DNA of 64,000 nt from Ptychodera flava (taxonomy: Eukaryota > Hemichordata > Enteropneusta > Ptychoderidae), in contig NC_091930.1 of assembly GCF_041260155.1 (NCBI RefSeq), forward strand, positions 3,091,907 through 3,155,906, written 5' to 3'. This document shows, piece by piece, positions 35,501 to 44,500 of this stretch (its first letter is position 1; every line of letters starts with the position of its first letter). The notes beneath the pieces are model-generated. The model searched no databases, was not told where the DNA came from, and was given only the letters and a program-made list of their open reading frames with translations. The position numbers were made by a program, and so were the translations under genes.

Positions 35501-38500
35501 ACATGAAATTAGGAACTAACACGCAGTCATATAATGTAACAAACAACTTCTGTATATTACTATATTGTGACAAATATCGAGGTCTACATAGAAAATAGTA
35601 AAACCGTATTTCAAAACAATAAATATTACTCCATGGTAACAATAACCGTACTGATCGACCTCCCGACGGCAGGAGTCGAATACACTTTCAGAACAAAATT
35701 CTGTTCAAACCCTTTCTAAATGCTTCTACGAAAAACTTAACGTTACCGCAGAGGTACCTCAAACTTGATTACGCTGCTCGGAAACACAAATAGTTCACAC
35801 GCGACTTTAACTAATGTTCGATGATGAGCACGATTGTAAGTCCGTTGTAATGTCCGCAAATGAAAGTTGGCGACAACACATGCAATTCACAGCTGAGCAG
35901 CGTCCACTTCAGCTACCACGGGCACAGCCATCTTAGCTCTTGGTTTACTTTCGGTCTGCTCTTCGGGGGCACTCGTACGTTCTGCTTAACTAATGTGAAG
36001 TCTTCCTCTGCAAACTCCGCGCATCGTTAAAAGTTCAGTGGAACAATCACAAATAAAATGTTCTCATGACAATCTCAGACATCTGACTGAACTCATAAAT
36101 GGAATAAAGTTCGCAGTTAACACACAATTCGCTGCAGAAAGATCAGCTTTCAACTTGTGGTGATACTAGCCCTGCGTACAGGTCTGTGTGTTCCTGGCGT
36201 TACACGGCAACTGTACGCAGGGCTATGGTGATACTATCATCTCAGCTAGCTCTGCATGGCAGAGCTGGATGTTACCAGTGTTATACGGCCTCCCACCGTA
36301 TAACGCTGGTAACACACAGCCCTTTCATGCAGAGCTACATCTCAGCGTGCAGTGCATATTGCACATATACGGCAATGCTTTCACTTGTGAGCAATGTTCA
36401 TTTCATCGACTAAAGTAGAGGAAGGCGTAGGGTTTAAATAAAGTCCGATCCGCAAGGCGCGAAGAAAAATGCAACTGAATGATGAAGTTTGTGCCTGACG
36501 CAATGCATTTTAGGCAATTATGAGCCTTTGTCGAAATTCAAAACACACTGACCCCCCTTTTGGGCATTTCAAAATCATGGTGACCCCTATCACCAAAGTC
36601 AAAAACCAGGGTGAACCCCCCTCCCCCCATTAATCCGCCGCCCCCCAGACCGAAGAAGAAACTAACCCTAAATATAAACATGGATATCGTCTGTTGGGTC
36701 CAGTTCAATCCCGCGGTACAAAAACGAACATTGTCCTTCACGTCACTACTAATGTGCACGTGAAACAAGAAGTCACTGATATGAACTCATTTTGACGACA
36801 CCAAAGCTACAGAGAGTGCAGCTGACTAAGCTCTACCGCAGTACCAAAATAGAATTCCATGGCAACTGGTATGTTGCAAAACTTCCCAGGAAACCGGACC
36901 ATCCACTGCTGTCGACAAACTTCTCAATCAGCAAAACGCAGACTCGTTCAGTGGTGCCTAGACTCAGTGGTGATCTGCTTTGTACACACGACAAAATAAT
37001 ACTGTCACGTAGAGTGGTTGTGAAGTAGCTATTGTCGGATACGTACACTCTGTAGCAAGGAACGTCCAGTCGTAGAGACGACAACAGGTACACGAATATA
37101 CTCTAAGTCGTAGCAATTTATTCAGCTGAGCAACACAAGCTACACAGTAAAACGTTATGTCTCATACTAGTCTAATAATAGGCGTCGGTCACGGTCAACG
37201 TCGTCATCGGTTCATCGCAACAGGTTCTACTTTAACACACTAAAATGCAGAGTTTATATTGAGTGAATACTGGCTTTGTCATGACTTTGGTATGCATCGA
37301 TAATTATCTAAACAATTAAGGTAGCTAAATACCTTTTAGCCACTTTCAGATTTTTATTTTTTTCTCGATTAAACACGTCCCAAACCCAAATAAAGTATAC
37401 ATTTTCTGAAAGCCCTGATATAGAGCTATCCAACCAAGCACAGTACACGGTCATTATTTGCATAAGAGTCACGTGACAAGCGTTTTGCTGAACCTTCCAA
37501 AAACAGGTTTTTCCCGCCTTACGCTTACACGCTGCAAGATTTCCAGTTGAAATTTCTTCATTGACAAGCCTTGACAATATCCTTCAAAACCGTGTCTGCG
37601 ATTTTTTCTCGGAGGCTCCATTCAAATTATATGGCGTGATAATTAAAATTCCTTGAAAAGCACCTTCATCTAACACCTTTAAGAGCGCATTAAAAGAAAA
37701 CAAAGGCATATAAAAAAAATCCCAGACACGGTTTTGAAGGATATTGTCAAGGCTTGTCAATGAAGAAATTCCAACCGGAAACCTTGCAGCGTGTTTGCAT
37801 AAGGCGGGAAAAAACCGGTTTTGGTAAAACGCTTGTCACGTGACTCTTATGCAAATAATGACCGTGTACAGTGCTTGGTCGGATAGCTCTATATCAGGGC
37901 TTTCAGAAAATGTATACTTTATTGGGGTTTGGGACGTGTTCAATTGAGAAAAAAATAAAAATCTGAAAGTGTCTAAAAGGTGTGTAGCTACCTTAAGTAA
38001 CAGCAGTCGGCATACGTAAAAAGGACAGGAAGGTCGCTCCCATCAGTACATCTGTCAACATAACGCAGGAGGTCTAGCTTAAGTGTCCGGTCGGTTGAAA
38101 CAATAAGTTCGCGGATTAACAGTTACTTCAAAGAGTCTTGAAGATAAACAAGGGAATCATTCTCACGATGCCCACGTGCAGCAGAGGTTACTATAGGTCA
38201 TAGTCATTGTCATTGGTAAAAGCTAAATTCAAGGGATATAATATCGCGTGACTTCATCAAAATACAGGAACAAGAGCGCAATTTATAGGGATTTATAGAG
38301 AATGTCAAGGATGATAATATGTCACAAGGACACTGCCTACCGCACCACCTGGTACAAAGAACTCAGAAACAACCTCCCATATGAACCTCCATCCGCTGAA
38401 GTACTAAATATCAATACAGTCGCTCTTGCTGCTGATTCAGTGGTTTCCTTCAGCTGGGTCTGCAATCTCTTGCACACTTCGCTTGTTGACTGTACCGCCA

Positions 38501-41500
38501 AATCTACCTCTAAATCTGAAAGCATACAGTTGTGTTGCTTCAGCTACCCGGATTCTCCACCAATACGTCATGCTCATAGTTAGGGGAATTATGAGGTGAG
38601 GTACCAGTCAGGATTGTAATCATTTCAGTGTCTGAAGCTGACACACCATATTGTAGATTGTAGCACTTTTACATCTTTATTTTATATGACAACCGTAACA
38701 CGCCAGGTCTCCAATTATGATCTGTTGTACTTTCGCTTCAAGTTATTTTGCTCTTCTAAACTTACATAATTACTATGGTGAATGACGCGGTAATTTTCAG
38801 CCAGTCTTTACTTGTTTCTTGAGATTAAATAAGATCACACCATGCAATATCCCGTTCTCGATTGTTCTAATTCAACGTCTACAAATAATTAAAAGTCTCA
38901 CACTATCTCCTATCTCCTGTTCGTACGATCTTGAGTCAACCTTCGCACGAATTGGCCATGTAAGGGACGCTTGGATATAAAATCTCTACAGGGGAGGGCG
39001 TTACAGTGTGAGCTCATTAGCTCTTACACCAATGGTGATCAAACGGATTGCAAGGAATCAAAGACTTTTACACGTTCGAAAATAAAATAATGGAGCTCTC
39101 TGTAAGACCATGTCAATGTATAAAGGACTTAACAAATGATCTGCTGAAATAAAGTATGCTGTTTTGTGTTAGCTATCAATGTAATACTCACAGTACGAAC
39201 TCTGACTGTAAATTAACTTCTTCACTGGGAAAGTTTGAACAAAGTGACATTGTATAATAATAGTATTATCGAGTTGCCATAAAGCTTCAGTGAACATTTG
39301 TGTGAAACATCACAGTGTTACAAAAAAATACGCATTTCAATATTATAGTTGGTGTTCTTCAAATCAGAACGCAAGAACGTCGACCTTTCGTTTATAGGTC
39401 GATAATTTGATTGCCACGTTCTGTTTTATGCAAGCATAAACGAGTCATGTTTATCATCGTGTTTATATTGTGTTTACGGATTCAGTTACAGATTAATTTA
39501 GTTGGTTTATAATTGCAACATTTTTGCCCGGCAGAGTGATGTAGAGAACAAGTGTATGTTTATTACCTTCTGCCTATTGGCGCAGTCTCGCTGTCAATCA
39601 CCTAGACTTTCCATATTTGTATTGTACCACGCCCTCTTTCACGGGCACGTGTTTTTGAGGATTTTGGCAGAAATAAAACTGAGTTTAGGTGAGTTTTAGC
39701 TGTTGTTAACTGAACACGTTGTCCGTTCGTTCTGTTCTCTGGGTATATACGAACCACCTCACCCAAAGCGGTCACACAAGCTGACAACAGCAGAAATCAA
39801 TGCACTTGGCAAAGGGTTGAAATTCATCCAAACACCTAATCGTACTCACGGATGGCATCTCTTACAAGACGCAAATACATTTATTAGGAGAATGAGAATC
39901 CAATACATAATGCAACACAAATTGACCAAAAAGACAAAGTAAGTGTCGATGGACTCCACTTACAACTAAAAACACGAATCGGCAAATTTGAATTCCTACG
40001 TGGAACATCATGCCATCCGAAATCTTTCCTCAGAGGCCTGGGCAATAGCAAAACACTAAGGTACATCATTACTTGCAACACTAGAAATGACTTTGTTTCA
40101 CAGGTCAATACACTTAATGCAAGATTAGTGGAACGTGACTAAAAAACAGGAAATCTCTAGTCACATCTCAATTACGGTTCACCACAATAATTACGCGCTT
40201 AGAACACCAGCGAACAAACGAAGATACAGAGGACACGCTAATATTTGCATCAAATGTAGCTAATTTATATGATAACCCAAGATACAAAAAACGGCAATGT
40301 GCGAACACTGGGAACACCTAGAGAAGGACGAAACACTATGGAAATCATTCGCACGACAACCGATGATCGCATACAAAAGAAATCCAAACATAAGAGAAAA
40401 ACTGATAAAGGCCACGGCATTAAGAACAAGGCATCAAAGGAAAATAAACAAAACGTTCCAAACATAATATTCTTCCTTGCTGGAGATCAACATTATCGAC
40501 ATAGTGCAAAATAAGAAAGAGATATACTTACATCTGTGGTGACTAAGGAAGAGACCGCACTTGTTTCGAAACGTGGGGTCAAAAGGTTGTCTTAAACGCA
40601 CTCGACTACGCCAACGTCTGGCCATGACTCATTTTAAAATTAAAACAACCGTTTTGTTAATTTTCGCACTAACAGCAAAACACAACGTAGACATAAAACA
40701 AATAAAAGCGCATACAAGACGAGATATATGATGTTCGAAGACACTTTGCCTGTGATACAATTTCTTAAACTCAAACACAATCAGCCAAGCCACTTCAGAA
40801 CAAGAATATCCATATTATTACATACGGAGACATCACTTCTTCAGAGCTTTTATATTCGAAACGAGGATCGTGTGACAACACAAACGGGCTAAAATCAACG
40901 ACAAAATAGCCGATCACAAACACTCTAACACTAAACAATAAGAGGCAAGTAAACAGAAAATTAACTAATGTCAAATGACACAAGTCAATCACAATTGACT
41001 CAACACAAGGATAATAGTCTTCAAACACAAACAGTCACACTTTCTCACCATGAGCGACACAAAACCTATGTTCGAGGCCGTTTTGCTCGATATTGGCATT
41101 GATCGGGACAGCCAGACAAGAAGCAAAACGTATTGAAGCACATTAAATATGAGATAGGTGATGTGTGAAGCCACTTTCAATTTATTACAATATTTATTTT
41201 TAACCTTTGGAATCAGAATTGGATTGTCAAAATGAAACTGATATCTCGTCACGGAATAAAAACTGCGAATACGATGGAAGCGGTACTGGCGAAATCTACG
41301 ATAAAGCCGTCGACATCTGCAAGATTTGCTGCGGTCTCGACTGAAGACCTCGACTGTCTCTTTGGGTTCCAAAAGACTAACAAAACCTCCGTTATGACAA
41401 CGCTTCGCGGAGTTGTTGTTTTCGACGACTGGCGTACAACGGAAACTCGTACCCTCGAGAGTATCCCACCAGTCGAGCATGACTCACTACTTGCCAGATT

Positions 41501-44500
41501 TTTCGTCAGCGTACGGAAACAAATCGACGAAGAGTATGAACTACATTCGGTATCCAGTAACCAAAAATCAGTCGCCAACAAAGATCAACAACAGCCAATG
41601 AATGACATATTGAGTTGGGTTGATAACAAACTCAATCCGCGACCGAACACATACACAAGCGATAGTGTTGTACCACTTTCGGCCATGGCAAAGAAAAAAT
41701 GTCACCATGGCCAGCAACGCGAGCGATAGATCGGCTCCTGAAGACAACGCTGCTATCAGTACTTCGCAATCTTTGCAATGTGTGGCTCGTTTATTACAGT
41801 TGAGCTTGTTACTCTAAATGCCAATTTTGTTCACATATATTCGAACTACTTCAGATTTCTGTCTTGAAACATGTTGGTTTGTGTCTATTTTTGTTGTCTT
41901 AATCGAGACGTACATACAGTGGTAGAGTGAACTCTGCATCATAATATCTGCATATGAATAGTAGAAAGTTTGCCTTAGCCAATCAGTTAACTCACAGCTG
42001 AAAAAGCATTTACAGCATATCGATGCGCACTATATAGAATCTGTAGGCAGTCAGGCCGAATCTCGATTGTCTGTTTTATTGGACGGCGATTGACAAAGTT
42101 GGGAACATATATAATGGTAAGAGAACCCATGACCTCGGAGGGCACTTTGTGGAGTTCCAAAGGTACTTCTCTCGAGATATGATGTATTCCGTCTGTTCTT
42201 TTTTCTCGGAAAAGTACCGGCAGCAAAATACACCGTATCCGTCGGGAAATACCTTCGAACACCACAGAGCTCCCATCGAGGTCACGGTGTTCTTGTATTA
42301 TATGCTGAAACACAGGCGCACTTTCAGGTGTAGTGATCTTTTACTAATCAGTCATCAGTCCTCATATGATCTTTTCGATGGTGACATTTGTTGTATAACT
42401 GTTGATTTATTTACGTAATTACCTCTTTAGGGCCTAAGTGTCTAGCATTTTACGTTCCAAAAATAATATTCAATGACAAAATGTTTATTGCCGTAGACTT
42501 TGCATTTTCTCTTTTGTACTATGCATTTAGAATGTGGACATTAACTTTCAGAAAAATTAATTCAACGTTGAAATGTTTTATTAGCCCTTGCTTTTGCGTA
42601 TTAACCATGATTTTACAAAGTGAAGTCTTCACATTGTATATCGTAAGTCTTAAGTAATTGTACTGATTGGTACGTGCCGGGTTCCTATAGCACATCAAAA
42701 CGTCAATTTATTGGTGAAATGGCCTTGACTCAAGGTAGAAATGCGCCTCGGACACAGAGATTTGGACTCTAAAACTTTGATCATTCTGTTTTGATCTACC
42801 ACTTGTTGGGTTCATTTTAAAGCTCTGGTTGTAACAAAAAGTTTCGCCTTGTAGTTTTTACGGAAATCGGGTTTTTTTCTAAATAAAGTGTACATAGAGA
42901 TGGCGGCCACTTTTAATTTCAAAAGTAGGTTATTCTCGGGTACTTTGTTTCTGTAGTGCCACATTTGCACGGTGAAACCGGATAATTATCTTTGATTCTG
43001 AAAGAGAATGATTTATAAAAATTCCTTGAGGAAAGTTCGAAAAAGGTTTAGGTCTTACAATTTCGACACGCATATTACAATAATATTAATAATCACTTGT
43101 TCTTCTTTCATATATATGCATTTGACATCGATATCGTTCTTTTTTATCTTTTCTTGCAACAGAGGAACAGGCTGGCAAAGGTAGGATCATGTACTTCTGT
43201 ATTCCTTCATCCGTAGTGACATATTTGACACTTCCAAACAAAATAATCCTTTTGCATTGTTCTCATAATGTCAACAAGTACATTTCGATAGTATTCATTT
43301 GCAAATATTTCCAGATTATGCAAAGTCAATAAGCGCTTTCGGGTGCGATCATTTACTGGAGTCAATATTCTGTGGTTTTGAGTTCGGTCGATTCAATTTG
43401 AGGAATTTAAGGTCCCTTGCAATATGCTAAACATATTCTCAGAGACAATCCTGAATCAAAGCTTGTTGACATACATAACGATCCGAACAATGGTAAATGT
43501 AGATCATCTCTACAATCAAATTTATCCCTAGACAACTACCTTAAGGGCAGAAAGAAAAATATGTTTATGTTCCTCGGATATTTAAGCATAGATACAGCTG
43601 TGGCAAATGTCGTTTTATACTAGTTACATTGTTACTGAGGGATGTAAGTCTCAGTTTGTCATTCGTAATATTTTAATACAATGACAAATCGAAGGGGGAA
43701 AAGTTGAAAAATTCAAAAGACAAAAAATGGAGGAAAGACATCAGGAGAACTCCAAATGCTGTTTTCTGGCATTTAAATGTTCCAAATTGGAAAAAAAGTG
43801 AAGCAGCGTTTCAGAGAAACAGTTTATTTCCGTCTTGTGGCCTTGTTTCATTTTTGATGAGAACAAAGATAACTTTTAAATATCTAAACATGCAGGTTTT
43901 ATATTTGGAAACTGCAAAATATGTTTCATATCTTCGTGAGTGAAAAAATAGTGTTACCAACGCTCGCTGGATTATACAGTGACAATATTAGGAGTGACAA
44001 AAATAAACTTAATTATTAAAATATGCACACTAGATTAAAAACCCTGTAATGCGGAAGTGTGACGGCAAATGGGGTAAGGGAATGGTCATGAAAATAAAGA
44101 CAAAAAATATTTTTAAGTTAAGCACTTGCTGCATCAACTTACAAACCGTTTTATCAGCAACTGTGACATTGTTTGATTACAAAGTGAATACTTAATTGAA
44201 GATAATGATATCGGACTGTGTTATTTCGCGAGATAAAATAAATTGCTATAACTTTCATCCTCATAGAATTATTGGTAATGATTCAGAGGTAAACAAAACT
44301 ATAAAAAATCTTTTAACGTCTCTGTTGCCTTGCCTGACAAATTCATTGTACAATATATTAATGACTATTTCGCTGAAAGGAGTTATAAGAAAATTGAGAC
44401 AAATATTATGATTAATATTGAGCTTGAAACCTTTCTTTATATTCTCTATTACCCTTTCAATTTTCTAAAATTCAGAAATAAGACATTTGCTTACAGTCCA

